64,000 bases of DNA from Desulfobacteraceae bacterium UBA5616 (GTDB lineage Bacteria; Desulfobacterota; Desulfobacteria; Desulfobacterales; UBA5616), in contig DIKO01000011.1 of NCBI GenBank assembly GCA_002423615.1, forward strand, positions 1 to 64,000, written 5' to 3'. Shown here piece after piece: positions 7,483 to 16,154 of the stretch. Below the pieces are notes generated by a model that was not told the origin of the DNA, did no database searches, and was given only the letters and a program-made list of their open reading frames with translations. A program made the position numbers and the translations under genes. Position 1 is the stretch's first letter, and each line of letters opens with the position of its first letter.

Positions 7483-9144
7483 CTATCCTTTTTTCCTGTA
7501 CACATCCCCGAACATGGCCCTCACATCCTTCTTTGAAAATTTACCCACGCTGGTCTTGGGAATTTCGTCCACGAAAAGGATTTCATCCGGGAGTTGCCAT
7601 TTGGCGAACCGCGGGGCGATGAATTCGAGGATGTCCTCTTTATTTGTTTTTCCCCTGAAATTGTCCCGGAGCACGACCAGGGCCACGGGCCGTTCCTCCC
7701 ATTTGGGATGGGGAACCCCGGCGACGGTGGCCTCCAGGACGGCCGGATGGGCCATGAGGGCGTTTTCCAGGTCGATGGAGGATATCCATTCCCCGCCGCT
7801 CTTGATGATGTCCTTGAACCGGTCGGTGATTTTCATGTACCCGTTTTCATCGATGGTGCCGGCGTCCCCACTTTTCCAGAACCCGTCGACAAAGGATTCG
7901 GCCGTTCTCTCGTCGTTGTAATAGGCGGCGGTGATCCAGGGCCCCCGGAATAGGATCTCTCCCACGGACTTGCCGTCGTGAGGCATCACACGGCCGTCCG
8001 AGTCCCGGATTTCCACTTCCACCCCGGTCAGGGGCAACCCCTGTTTTTTCCGGAGCTCCCATTTTTCCGTTTCAGACACGCCCGCCAGAGACGGCTTGAG
8101 CCGGTTCAGGGTCACCAGGGGTGTGGTTTCCGTGGCCCCGTAGCCGTGGAGGATCTCCGCCCCTCCCAGGTCGTAAAACCCTTTCATCAGGGCAAGGGAC
8201 GGCTCGGTGGCGCCGGATATCATTCGCAGCCCCTTAAATTCGGGGGGTTCCGGAAGGGTCTTGATGTATTCCAGCATAGGCATGAAGATAGCCGGTGCCC
8301 CGCCGTTGACGGTGACCTTTTCGGCGATCATGATGTCCACCAGTTCATAAACTTTTTCCGCCGTGTACATGCCCGGAAAAACGAGTTTGGCCCCGGCCAG
8401 GGTGGCGGAAAAAAACATTCCCCACCCGTGGCAGTGGAACATGGGCACCGTCTGCATGACCACGTCGTTTACATTGATGCCGAGCATGAGAGCCTGCATG
8501 AGGGAATGAAGATAGATGCAGCGGTGGGAATAATACACCCCCTTGGGTTTTCCCGTGGTCCCCGTGGTGTAGCAGGCGCTGTAGGCCGAATTTTCGTCGA
8601 TCATCGGAAAATCGAAGGTTTCGGACTGCTCTGCCAGGAGGGACTCGTAGTGATGGACCGGTGAAAGGGTCGTCCGCACCTCGGCCGCCGGTTTTTCGGT
8701 CAGCACCACATAACCCCTGACCGTGGCGAGATCCTTTTCAACAGACTCGATGAGGGGCAGCATGTTTTCGGCGACAAAGACGATTACGGCCTCGCTGTGA
8801 TTGATCACGTAGGCCCGATCCGCAGAGCCAATCCTGGGATTGACCTGGAGCAGCACCGCCCCGATGCCGGACACGGCGTAATACAGCTCGAAATACCGGT
8901 GAGTGTTCCATTCCAGGACCCCCACCCGGTCCCCGGGGCCGATGCCCAGTTTCACCAGGGCATTGGCCAGGCGACGGATGCGGGCAAACGCCTCTTTATA
9001 GGTGTATCGCCACATGGCGCCGCTGATTTCCCGGGAAACGATCCCGACTTCCGGGAAGGTTCTTGCGGCGGCCTTGAGAAATGTGATGGTGTTCAGCGGA
9101 AACGCATTATTGGATGTGGAGGGAAAACCCCGGATGATGTTCAT
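7483..9144 (-). CDS. AMP-forming long- or medium-chain acyl-CoA ligase
   Basis: 553 residues, typical of the ANL superfamily. The phosphate-binding loop is YTTGTTGKPKGV, the adenine-binding region is HGYGATETTP, then the hinge-region sequence ITDRFKDIIKSGGEWIS, and the C-terminal catalytic lysine lies in PKTSVGKFSKKDVR. It activates a carboxylic acid through an acyl-adenylate and transfers it to CoA; the acid could be a fatty or aryl-alkanoic acid. An AAAGGA site precedes the ATG. It is the first gene of the minus-strand series that continues with the DUF3467 protein, radical SAM enzyme and O-methyltransferase, so it may supply an activated substrate to that pathway or may simply serve beta-oxidation. 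Confidence 0.9.
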   Translation of the reverse strand: MNIIRGFPSTSNNAFPLNTITFLKAAARTFPEVGIVSREISGAMWRYTYKEAFARIRRLANALVKLGIGPGDRVGVLEWNTHRYFELYYAVSGIGAVLLQVNPRIGSADRAYVINHSEAVIVFVAENMLPLIESVEKDLATVRGYVVLTEKPAAEVRTTLSPVHHYESLLAEQSETFDFPMIDENSAYSACYTTGTTGKPKGVYYSHRCIYLHSLMQALMLGINVNDVVMQTVPMFHCHGWGMFFSATLAGAKLVFPGMYTAEKVYELVDIMIAEKVTVNGGAPAIFMPMLEYIKTLPEPPEFKGLRMISGATEPSLALMKGFYDLGGAEILHGYGATETTPLVTLNRLKPSLAGVSETEKWELRKKQGLPLTGVEVEIRDSDGRVMPHDGKSVGEILFRGPWITAAYYNDERTAESFVDGFWKSGDAGTIDENGYMKITDRFKDIIKSGGEWISSIDLENALMAHPAVLEATVAGVPHPKWEERPVALVVLRDNFRGKTNKEDILEFIAPRFAKWQLPDEILFVDEIPKTSVGKFSKKDVRAMFGDVYRKKG

Positions 9145-9199
9145 TGCCGTCCTTTCAAGAGTGAAAATTATGATGGGTAAAGTAAAATGGGTTGAGGAT

Positions 9200-9229
9200 T
9201 TATTACCTTATCCACCGGAAAAGGGTCAA
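9200..9229 (-). promoter_or_regulatory. Candidate sigma-70 promoter for the acyl-CoA ligase operon
   Basis: Read on the minus strand, TTGACC (9229-9224) is followed after 18 nt by TAATAA (9205-9200). It lies about 55 nt upstream of the ligase start at 9144 in the spacer between two divergent genes. Confidence 0.4.
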
Positions 9230-9361
9230 GCAAATTCAAAGGCGGTGCGGTTGCCGAAAGGAACTCCGGCATGAGGCCGACACGTGTTTTGCCCACCGGT
9301 TCCCAAAAATACCTTGTACACGAATCATTTATTCCATAAATAAAAGAAAAAGGAGGCATTT

Positions 9362-10405
9362 ATGTGGCTGCAGGCATTGCTGTTGATCCTGGGATTTATT
9401 CTTCTCTATTATGGTGCGGAATGGCTGGTTAAAGGTTCGGCCAACCTGGCGCGCAGCCTGGGTGTCACGCCCATTGTTATCGGCCTGACCGTGGTGGCAT
9501 TCGGCACTTCAGCCCCCGAATTCGTGGTCAGCGTCATGGCATCGTTTGCCGGCAAAAGCATGATCGCCGTCGGCAACGTGGTCGGAAGCAATATCGCCAA
9601 CATTGCCCTGATCCTGGGGCTTTCGGCGTTTTTATCCCCGTTGACAACCGGACGGTCCGTGATCAGGCGGGATATTCCCATTATGCTGGGCATATCGTTC
9701 TACCTGATGTTCCTTTCCATGAATGCTTACATTTCGCGGATCGAAGGCATAACCCTGTTCACCGGCGTCATTCTTTACAGCATTTTCAGCTATTATATAT
9801 CGGCCAAGGAGAGCCGTCTGGCCCAGGAAGAGAACGGAATCCCGGGCAGCCACGGGATACTACTGGTGCCGGATTCGCCGGCCGAAGCCAGGGAACTCCT
9901 TTTGGAAGCCAGGAATGAAATCGAGGGAATCGGCATCATCGAATCCCGGCCCAAACAGATCGCCCTGATCCTCGTGGGAATTGCCGGCGTCGTTATCGGC
10001 GCCCAGGTGCTTATCGATTCGGCCGTCGTGGTCATGAAAACCTTCGGCGTAAGCGAGAAATTCATCGGGCTGACCATTGTCGCCATCGGAACCTCCCTGC
10101 CGGAACTGGCCACATCGGTTGTGGCGGCGATGCGGAAGGAGATGGACATCAGCATCGGCAATGTGATCGGCAGCAACGTGTTCAATATCCTCTCCGTCAT
10201 CGGTGGCGCCGCCATCATCAAACCCATCACCATTCCTGGAGGTTTTTTTCAAAGCGGCCTGATATATGACTACCTGGTGATGATCTTCATCAGTTTCCTT
10301 CCCTGGCTGCTGATGCGCAAGGATTACACGATCCGGCGCAGCGGGGGGCTTTTGCTGCTGTCCTGTTACGTGGGATATATGGCGTATCTCGTGTACAGGG
10401 GTTAA
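9362..10405 (+). CDS. Calcium/sodium antiporter, CaCA family
   Basis: 347 residues with about ten hydrophobic segments. The two inverted alpha-repeats of the family are plain: GTSAPEFVVS followed by GNVVGSNIANIALILG in the first half, and GTSLPELATSVVAA followed by GNVIGSNVFNILSVIG in the second. The acidic residues in these motifs coordinate the exchanged ions. It is an inner-membrane exchanger of the YrbG type, expected to extrude Ca2+ (or a related cation) against Na+ or H+. A strong AGGAGG site lies 7 nt before the ATG. The gene stands alone between a divergent ligase operon and an unrelated downstream gene. A possible promoter (TTGTAC, 17 nt, TAAATA at 9314-9342) would leave only a short leader. 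Confidence 0.92.
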   Translation: MWLQALLLILGFILLYYGAEWLVKGSANLARSLGVTPIVIGLTVVAFGTSAPEFVVSVMASFAGKSMIAVGNVVGSNIANIALILGLSAFLSPLTTGRSVIRRDIPIMLGISFYLMFLSMNAYISRIEGITLFTGVILYSIFSYYISAKESRLAQEENGIPGSHGILLVPDSPAEARELLLEARNEIEGIGIIESRPKQIALILVGIAGVVIGAQVLIDSAVVVMKTFGVSEKFIGLTIVAIGTSLPELATSVVAAMRKEMDISIGNVIGSNVFNILSVIGGAAIIKPITIPGGFFQSGLIYDYLVMIFISFLPWLLMRKDYTIRRSGGLLLLSCYVGYMAYLVYRG

Positions 10406-10781
10406 ATGGAAAAACCCGGCCGGGGCCAAAACGTTTTCATACGATTCCACCTTTTTCCCCTCCAAAAAAACAGATGCAAAACACAACTCATCGAGGCAAA
10501 ACGCCGCATATCTATAACTTAATGATTTTTTTATTATAATTAAATTTCCGACACGGACCGGTGCATTTTGCGGCACCCGGCCATTTTTCAAAAAGATCAA
10601 TTCAACAGGTTCCTGAACATCGGGAAGATGTTTTTTTATTTTAAATCAATGCGTTGAGTTGATTGTCGGATTCCGCGCCATAAAATTGGCCTGAAAAATG
10701 CTCTCTATCAAAGTGAAATTTCGGCTTTTAAACTGGACGGCCGAAACCTTTAATCGCACGGAGAGAAAAGGAGGCGACGTC
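10406..10781. other. Intergenic region upstream of the GcvH-like gene
   Basis: The 376 bases hold no convincing gene. The first part contains the self-complementary CCCGGCCGGG just after the exchanger stop, the middle is very AT-rich, and the last part has a plausible promoter listed separately. An in-frame ATG at 10698 precedes the likely true start at 10782 but has no ribosome binding site. Confidence 0.5.
10659..10686 (+). promoter_or_regulatory. Candidate sigma-70 promoter for the GcvH-like gene
   Basis: TTGATT (10659-10664) and TAAAAT (10681-10686) are separated by 16 nt. Transcription would start near 10693, giving a leader of about 90 nt before the ATG at 10782. Confidence 0.4.
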
Positions 10782-11705
10782 ATGGCACACAGAGAAAAGA
10801 CCAAACCCGGACAGCCCATGGTTTATTCCATGGCCAACGATCAATGTGTATGGGGGAAGGCCGGGGTTATCAAACCGACAAAATGCATCAATGCTTTTGA
10901 TTGCCTGGGATGTTCCCTGGACAGGCAGGTGCTGTTGAATTTCGAGGAAAAGCGGAAGACTGCTGAAAAAAACCGGCAGAGAGCCCCGCGGATGATGCTG
11001 CTCGCAAACCGGGGAAAATGCCGGCACATGCTAAGCGGCCGGATCGCTTACGGTTTGTGTTCCTACGGATATGACTGCGCCAGATGCCCCATCGACCAGA
11101 CGATCGAGGATTCCGGCTGGCTGCCCAGCCCGAAACCCCCGGTTCTGGATGCGGCTTCGGGGTTCAGTGTGGCCAGGGACCATTACTACCACTACGGTCA
11201 CGGGTGGGCACGGGTTGAATACGGGGGTCGGGTGCGGGTCGGCGTGGATGATTTCGCACACCGCCTGCTGGGCACCTGGGACGAGGTCAAAATACCCCGC
11301 CTGGGATCCGCCACGGAGCAGAACCAGCCCCAGGTCGTCCTGAAAAGGGATGACAGGGAGGCGCCGGTGTTAAGTCCGGTGGAGGGGAGAGTCGCTGCGA
11401 TAAATCACAAGCTTTTAAACAACCCTTCGGAAGGCGGTAAAGACCCCTATGGTGACGGATGGTTGATGGTGATCGAGCCATCGAGCCTGCGCAAAAATCT
11501 GAAGAATCTGTTTTTCGGGGACGAAAGCCTTTCCTGGATCGATGACGAAGCCTCACGGCTTGCCGCCATGATTCACGAAACCCGACATGAACAGACGGTC
11601 TATCGTCTCGCGGCCACAGGGGGGGAAGCTGTCCGCGATATTTACCGCACAGTCCCGGAAATCGGATGGGAACGGCTGGTCGATGAATTTCTTCATTCCC
11701 TGTAA
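10782..11705 (+). CDS. GcvH-like protein with two Cys clusters and no lipoyl lysine
   Basis: 307 residues from the ATG at 10782, chosen because AAAGGAGGCGA precedes it. The N-terminal 100 residues hold two similar Cys groups: CINAFDCLGCSLDRQ, and a Cys followed by CSYGYDCARCPIDQ. From about residue 125 a lipoyl/GcvH fold is evident: HGWARVEYGGRVRVGVDDFA, LGTWDEVKIP, SPVEGRVAAINHKLLNNP and DPYGDGWLMVIEP. GcvH carries its lipoyl-lysine 8 residues before the Pro of the APVSG turn; here that position is Asp or Arg, so lipoylation is doubtful. I infer a scaffold or metal/redox-sensing protein derived from GcvH rather than a glycine cleavage subunit. No gcvP or gcvT is nearby. Confidence 0.75.
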   Translation: MAHREKTKPGQPMVYSMANDQCVWGKAGVIKPTKCINAFDCLGCSLDRQVLLNFEEKRKTAEKNRQRAPRMMLLANRGKCRHMLSGRIAYGLCSYGYDCARCPIDQTIEDSGWLPSPKPPVLDAASGFSVARDHYYHYGHGWARVEYGGRVRVGVDDFAHRLLGTWDEVKIPRLGSATEQNQPQVVLKRDDREAPVLSPVEGRVAAINHKLLNNPSEGGKDPYGDGWLMVIEPSSLRKNLKNLFFGDESLSWIDDEASRLAAMIHETRHEQTVYRLAATGGEAVRDIYRTVPEIGWERLVDEFLHSL

Positions 11706-11730
11706 AATCATCCATCGAGACGAAGCGGCT

Positions 11731-11773
11731 TTCAGACTTTTCCCCGGTATCCCGCGCCGGGGAAAAGTCTGAA
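11731..11773. terminator. Perfect 17-bp hairpin between convergent genes
   Basis: TTCAGACTTTTCCCCGG (11731-11747) and its exact complement CCGGGGAAAAGTCTGAA (11757-11773) enclose a 9-nt loop. It sits between the ends of two convergent genes (11705 plus, 11788 minus) and probably terminates both, although no long T tract follows. Confidence 0.6.
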
Positions 11774-11787
11774 TAACACCTGATGCA

Positions 11788-12084
11788 TCAGGGCTCTAAT
11801 GGAATCCCGAATTCGGACATTTTATCCAGTTTGTTGACGATGGCATAGGGCATGTCGCCCCGGGGTTCTTTCAGGACGCTCACCCCGGTTCCATCGATTT
11901 CGATAATTTTCCACCCCTGAATTTCATCACCCACTTTTACATCCCACTCCGTTCCGGTTTCCGGGTCCAGTATTACTGCGCCGGAGTTATCCTGACAAAT
12001 TTCCCGGACGATAAAACCGTCGGCATGGGCTGAGCCGAATATCAGTAACAAGATCAACAGGCTGAAAAGGCAGATGCGTATCAT
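11788..12084 (-). CDS. Small secreted protein, PilP/GspC-like beta domain
   Basis: 98 residues. Residues 1-21 form a signal peptide with a hydrophobic core rich in Leu and Ile and an SAHA cleavage site. The mature part is a short beta-rich domain (TGTEWDVKVGDEIQGWKI, then GVSVLKEP), reminiscent of the small beta domains of PilP or GspC, but too short to assign. A strong AAAGGAG site precedes the ATG. It is the last gene of a minus-strand operon encoding secreted proteins, 39 nt after the phospholipase-like gene. Function unknown; probably periplasmic. Confidence 0.65.
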   Translation of the reverse strand: MIRICLFSLLILLLIFGSAHADGFIVREICQDNSGAVILDPETGTEWDVKVGDEIQGWKIIEIDGTGVSVLKEPRGDMPYAIVNKLDKMSEFGIPLEP

Positions 12085-12123
12085 TTTGTCTCTCCTTTAT
12101 TTTTTTTTTCGAGGACCACTGCA

Positions 12124-14223
12124 TTACGGAATATCCCAGAACGAACAGGGGTGATCAGGCCCCGGATAAGGCTGTGGGTACAGAACAGTGAAGGAACGCC
12201 AGGTCTCCACCCCCCTGAACACGGCAAAATTCGGCATGTATCGAACATACCCGTTATAATAGGCGTTCCACTCGATCTGGTTTTTGATGACCGGCTTAAC
12301 GGACAGGCCCGCCATTTTCCCGTGCCCAAACGGATCATCCGGATCCAGGGGCTCGGCGGATGTCAGATAGGTGAAAATAAAAGACGGGTAGTCGGCAAGG
12401 ATATAGGGTCCCCTGTGCAACTGCCCGGGCTCCAGCAGGGGAATGTGGTAATGGTAACGGCCCTGATCCGGGTCCGGGTTCCTGACCACGCCGCCGGGTG
12501 AGAACAGGTAGTAGGTGTCCTTCAGATTATGCGGGTAGACATCCCATTCATCGCCCCTGCCGTTGCCGTCTCCGCCGTTGGCCGGATCATCCACGATGCC
12601 GACGGCCTCGGGGCCGGTGTTCTGCCACTCCCCGAACAGACAGATTTTATCGAAGTTGCTGAAAAGATCCAGCGGCGTGGGCTCACCGATGTCCTTGAAT
12701 CCCACGGCCACCGCCTCCCGCTCATTGCCGAGTCTGCCCTTATAGACGACCTCCAGATAGACATCGGTGGCCCACAACGGAATGGGAGTCCGGCCGAGGT
12801 CAAAGGTCAGTTCGACGAATTCATTTCCGGGAATGCTTCTGACCTGGCCGGCCTCCGAAGCGGTGATGTAGAAAAATTCCCACGTCGTATCCGAGTAGTT
12901 ATTGGTGAACGGCTCCCCCCGGGAGAGACGGTATTTCACCACGAGTTCTATGGACCCGTCGGTCATTTCCTCATGATTGGCCGTTGTATTTTTCACCTTC
13001 AGCTTGACCCGGTCAAAACCATTCTCCGGGTCAGAGGTCATCGCATAATACCCCTCCTGAGGCAGTGTGATTTCCATGCCGCCCCGGAAGAAATAGTCGA
13101 GCAGCTCGGCGGAATACCCCACCGCACGCGGGACCAGTTTCGCCGCATAGTCGGCAAAGCATTTTTCATCCAAGATATAGGCATACCGGAGCTCGGGTTT
13201 ATTCCACATGTAAAGCCGGTAATACCAGTAAGATGCGGCCACCAGATGCCGGACGGGATCTCCAACCGATGTCCCGAAATAAATCCGGTTGTCCCTGACC
13301 CCGTCTTCCGCATCCACTTCTTCCGGGTTCAACCAGACGCCCGGGTCACAGTCAAGGTCGCTTTGAGCGGGATGGGGGTATTCCCAGATGGTGTCCTGGG
13401 TGAGAAAATTGGCGTTCGCGTATTCCGCAAGCCCCGTGGCCGCAGCCCTGGCCGGGATGGCATCCCCGTTGTACTGGTTTCTGTCAAACAATCCGGTGAT
13501 GGGCGCAAGGCCGGTATAATTGGATTCGGGCTGAGGATCGGTTAACAGAAGGGGGCTGGGCTGATTTCCCGTCTGATCCGGAACATAATCGAGATTCAAT
13601 ATATTAATTTTGGTATAGGTTTCATACGTACCTGCAACAACATCTCCGGCAAAAAACACCGGCAATACATGAGCATCATCTCTGGTATGCAGGGGTACGG
13701 AAGCATCCTGAAGCAGGTGCATCACCTGCCCGACCGATTGAAGACATCTGGCAAAATAGGCTTCCCTCATGGCCTGAGAATTGGCCAGAACATTTCCGTA
13801 AGCGTCTTTTCCCGTCAAATACGTGTAATAATAACGTCTCGCCGAATCCCAGGAACAGGCGTTTCCCATACCCGCATCAGCACCCCAGAGAATGGAGGAT
13901 GGCGACATACCCAAAAGTCCGGCCTGGCCCCATCCTTTTAAGGGATCATGAAAGTGATTGAGCCAACGGGCACCCGAATCTTCAAATGTTCCGCCATAAG
14001 CTATCCATACCCCAATTTCCTTTTTCAACCGGCCCAATGCTATCTCGGTATCTGCACCGCGTACCACTCCCAATTTATACATCAGATAATAGTGAAAATT
14101 CGAATTACTAACAGCTGCAGAATTGATTAAAGAATGAACGTCACTTTGATATGCCAATAAAGATTGACCAAAAAATGTTGACCAAAAAATATAAAATAAA
14201 ATTATTATTTTGCTTTTCAGCAT
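12124..14223 (-). CDS. Secreted zinc-dependent phospholipase C / P1 nuclease-like protein
   Basis: 699 residues with an N-terminal signal peptide (about 1-24, ending LLAYQ). The first 350 residues show the helical metal-binding pattern of the phospholipase C / S1-P1 nuclease superfamily: an early H in SDVHSLINSAA, NHFHDPLKGWG, and especially GQVMHLLQDASVPLHTRDDAH, where the His and Asp residues are the expected zinc ligands. The C-terminal half has beta-rich sequence, possibly for surface binding. It probably hydrolyses phosphodiester bonds outside the cytoplasm. A strong AGGAGG site lies 6 nt before the ATG. It follows two other exported proteins in the same operon. The exact substrate cannot be told from sequence. 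Confidence 0.7.
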   Translation of the reverse strand: MLKSKIIILFYIFWSTFFGQSLLAYQSDVHSLINSAAVSNSNFHYYLMYKLGVVRGADTEIALGRLKKEIGVWIAYGGTFEDSGARWLNHFHDPLKGWGQAGLLGMSPSSILWGADAGMGNACSWDSARRYYYTYLTGKDAYGNVLANSQAMREAYFARCLQSVGQVMHLLQDASVPLHTRDDAHVLPVFFAGDVVAGTYETYTKINILNLDYVPDQTGNQPSPLLLTDPQPESNYTGLAPITGLFDRNQYNGDAIPARAAATGLAEYANANFLTQDTIWEYPHPAQSDLDCDPGVWLNPEEVDAEDGVRDNRIYFGTSVGDPVRHLVAASYWYYRLYMWNKPELRYAYILDEKCFADYAAKLVPRAVGYSAELLDYFFRGGMEITLPQEGYYAMTSDPENGFDRVKLKVKNTTANHEEMTDGSIELVVKYRLSRGEPFTNNYSDTTWEFFYITASEAGQVRSIPGNEFVELTFDLGRTPIPLWATDVYLEVVYKGRLGNEREAVAVGFKDIGEPTPLDLFSNFDKICLFGEWQNTGPEAVGIVDDPANGGDGNGRGDEWDVYPHNLKDTYYLFSPGGVVRNPDPDQGRYHYHIPLLEPGQLHRGPYILADYPSFIFTYLTSAEPLDPDDPFGHGKMAGLSVKPVIKNQIEWNAYYNGYVRYMPNFAVFRGVETWRSFTVLYPQPYPGPDHPCSFWDIP

Positions 14224-14231
14224 GTTGCCTC

Positions 14232-14828
14232 CTATTCATCGGGCGTTCTTAAGGGTAAGCCGACATATTTCCTTTCATTATTTACTTGGTCCCAATAGAT
14301 TTGTTTTTGGGTATGAGGGATTTCATTATATCGATTTATAAACCTTACATTGTCTCTTCTATCAGTAATTGTATGTAATTTCGGCAATTCATACAGGATA
14401 TGTTTACCCGGAGAAGGCCAGGCCTTATTTTCACCGACCGCCGTTGTTCGTTCATGCCAGGGGAAGGCTCCATATCCAGGCTTGAAAATGGTCAGCTGTC
14501 CTTCCGGATATCCGCGGCGAAGAACGAGCCATCTTCTTTTTCTCGGCAGCCGGAATTCGCCGTTTTCATCCGTCAGGGTTTCCCGGCCATCCACGATCAC
14601 GCCGACATCCCCGGCCAGGGTATATGCAGTAGATTCATAAACAGCCAAAACAACGGCTCCGGCAATGGGCTGCTTTGTTTCTGCATCCACCACCTTTCCC
14701 TTAAAGGGGGCCAAGGAACGGTACGGTAGGGGTGAAAAGAGGCCGCAGAAAAACAGATCGATGACCAGCAAACCCAGAACAACGGCCGTTAACTTCACTG
14801 CTGTCTTTTTAATATCCCCGGACTTCAT
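14232..14828 (-). CDS. Membrane-anchored protein with carboxypeptidase-regulatory-like domain
   Basis: 198 residues. One hydrophobic segment (about 13-32) would anchor it to the inner membrane. The exported part begins with FKGKVVDAETKQPIAGAVV and continues with TLTDENGEFRLP, the classic CarboxypepD_reg pattern of a seven-strand beta sandwich found in many surface proteins. The last 60 residues are unassigned. It stands between an Ig-like secreted protein and the phospholipase-like protein, only 8 nt before the latter, so the products likely act together at the cell envelope. Function unknown. Confidence 0.65.
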   Translation of the reverse strand: MKSGDIKKTAVKLTAVVLGLLVIDLFFCGLFSPLPYRSLAPFKGKVVDAETKQPIAGAVVLAVYESTAYTLAGDVGVIVDGRETLTDENGEFRLPRKRRWLVLRRGYPEGQLTIFKPGYGAFPWHERTTAVGENKAWPSPGKHILYELPKLHTITDRRDNVRFINRYNEIPHTQKQIYWDQVNNERKYVGLPLRTPDE

Positions 14829-14846
14829 AGATTCCCGCCTTTCACG

Positions 14847-16082
14847 TCAGTAGTTTTCAATCCGCCACAATCCTTTATCATCCCTGCTGAAATAAAGATA
14901 ATAGGTGATGGTCCGGACCTGCCCGTTAATGTCATGATCCTGGCGGATCCGGTATTTGGCCAGCCCGTCATCAAAAAACACCGGGCTGATGTCGTTCATC
15001 TGTTGAACCAGCGCGGGCAGTTCACTCCCCAGAGCGCTGTAAATCGCCGAATATTTTTCATGCACCGCTTTCTGGTGAAGGGTCATGGCCCCGTCGATGT
15101 CGCCGGCGACAAGGAACGCTTTCATGGCGTTCCATTCGGCTCTCAGCAGCGCATCGAGTTCAGCCTGATTCATCACGCATACGGCGACGGTATCCGAACA
15201 GGTTTTTCCCTCAACTTCTACAACCGAAGTAAACCGGTAAATGCCGGGGGTGGTGAAGGAGACATCAAATTCGTTTTCTCCGGCTCCCCTGACGATCCCA
15301 ACCGTTCCTGGGCCGGTGCAGACCGGAATCGGGGCTGTAAAAGGGAAAGAACCTTCGACCTTGAGTGTGGTCGTAAAAGGTGAAACACCCGATTCCTTAT
15401 CCGCCGTCAGATGAATATAAAGTTCATCAGGCGAAAAATCGACGGATATCGAGGCAGTCGATGTGTTGCCCAGGGAATCGGTAGCCACGGCCGTCAGTGT
15501 ATTTTCGCCTTCCTGCAGGGGCACATGGTTGGACGCAAAAGAATTGCCGTTTACCCAAGCCGATACCCCGTTGACGGCTACTCCCACCTCGTTTTCAGAA
15601 GAGGTCGTGAGGGTCCCCTGCACCGTCACATAAGGACTTCCAATGGCCGCGCCGTTTCCGGGAGATGTGATGGAAACGGTCACCGGGGATGAATTCTCCT
15701 GCTCTATGGAGATGGCTAAAAAGTTTCCCGGCCGGCTCCCCAGCTCAACCGTCAGCGTATTGCTTGCATCGAGATCGATTTGCGCCTCCAGATCATATTT
15801 TGTCCGGCTGAAATCATCGGGGGTAAAAATTTCAGCTCCGTTTAATACCACCCGTGCGCTGCTGACGGCATCGGGAGCCCGCTTCCCGCCATCAGGCGCT
15901 CCGTTTCGAATGATCATTTTTCCGGGTCCTGCCCCGGCCTTAAACGTTTCCGTATAAATATCCGTAGCCCCTTCGGTCCTTACATACTTCCTGGGGCCGA
16001 AGATTTCAGCCCCCATTGCAGCGACTGTCAATACAAACAATATGAAAAAAATACCTGCCGATATTTTAACCGATCGCCTCAT
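14847..16082 (-). CDS. Secreted protein with Ig-like domains
   Basis: 411 residues with a clear signal peptide (residues 1-24, cleaved near AMGAE). A beta-sandwich of about 100 residues comes first (the block KMIIRNGAPD to TLTVELGSRPGNFLAI), then an Ig-like domain of the glucodextranase-B type (VTVSITSPGNGAAIGSP to NTLTAVATDSLGNTS), then a PKD-like stretch, and a C-terminal region with YYLYFSRDDKGLWRIENY that resembles NTF2-like tails. AAGGAGGAGA precedes the ATG. Proteins of this build often lie beside RHS or other surface proteins in Deltaproteobacteria; here it opens the secreted-protein operon. Confidence 0.7.
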   Translation of the reverse strand: MRRSVKISAGIFFILFVLTVAAMGAEIFGPRKYVRTEGATDIYTETFKAGAGPGKMIIRNGAPDGGKRAPDAVSSARVVLNGAEIFTPDDFSRTKYDLEAQIDLDASNTLTVELGSRPGNFLAISIEQENSSPVTVSITSPGNGAAIGSPYVTVQGTLTTSSENEVGVAVNGVSAWVNGNSFASNHVPLQEGENTLTAVATDSLGNTSTASISVDFSPDELYIHLTADKESGVSPFTTTLKVEGSFPFTAPIPVCTGPGTVGIVRGAGENEFDVSFTTPGIYRFTSVVEVEGKTCSDTVAVCVMNQAELDALLRAEWNAMKAFLVAGDIDGAMTLHQKAVHEKYSAIYSALGSELPALVQQMNDISPVFFDDGLAKYRIRQDHDINGQVRTITYYLYFSRDDKGLWRIENY

Positions 16083-16154
16083 GACGGTATCTCCTCCTTG
16101 TCATTGTCCCTTTTTCTGTTGTAGTGGATGACCCAAAACCGATTAACGGCGGTT

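Noticed and set aside
12529..13545. A 338-codon plus-strand frame
   Set aside because: Opposite the phospholipase C/P1-like gene with a signal peptide and zinc motif; the plus frame shows no domain.
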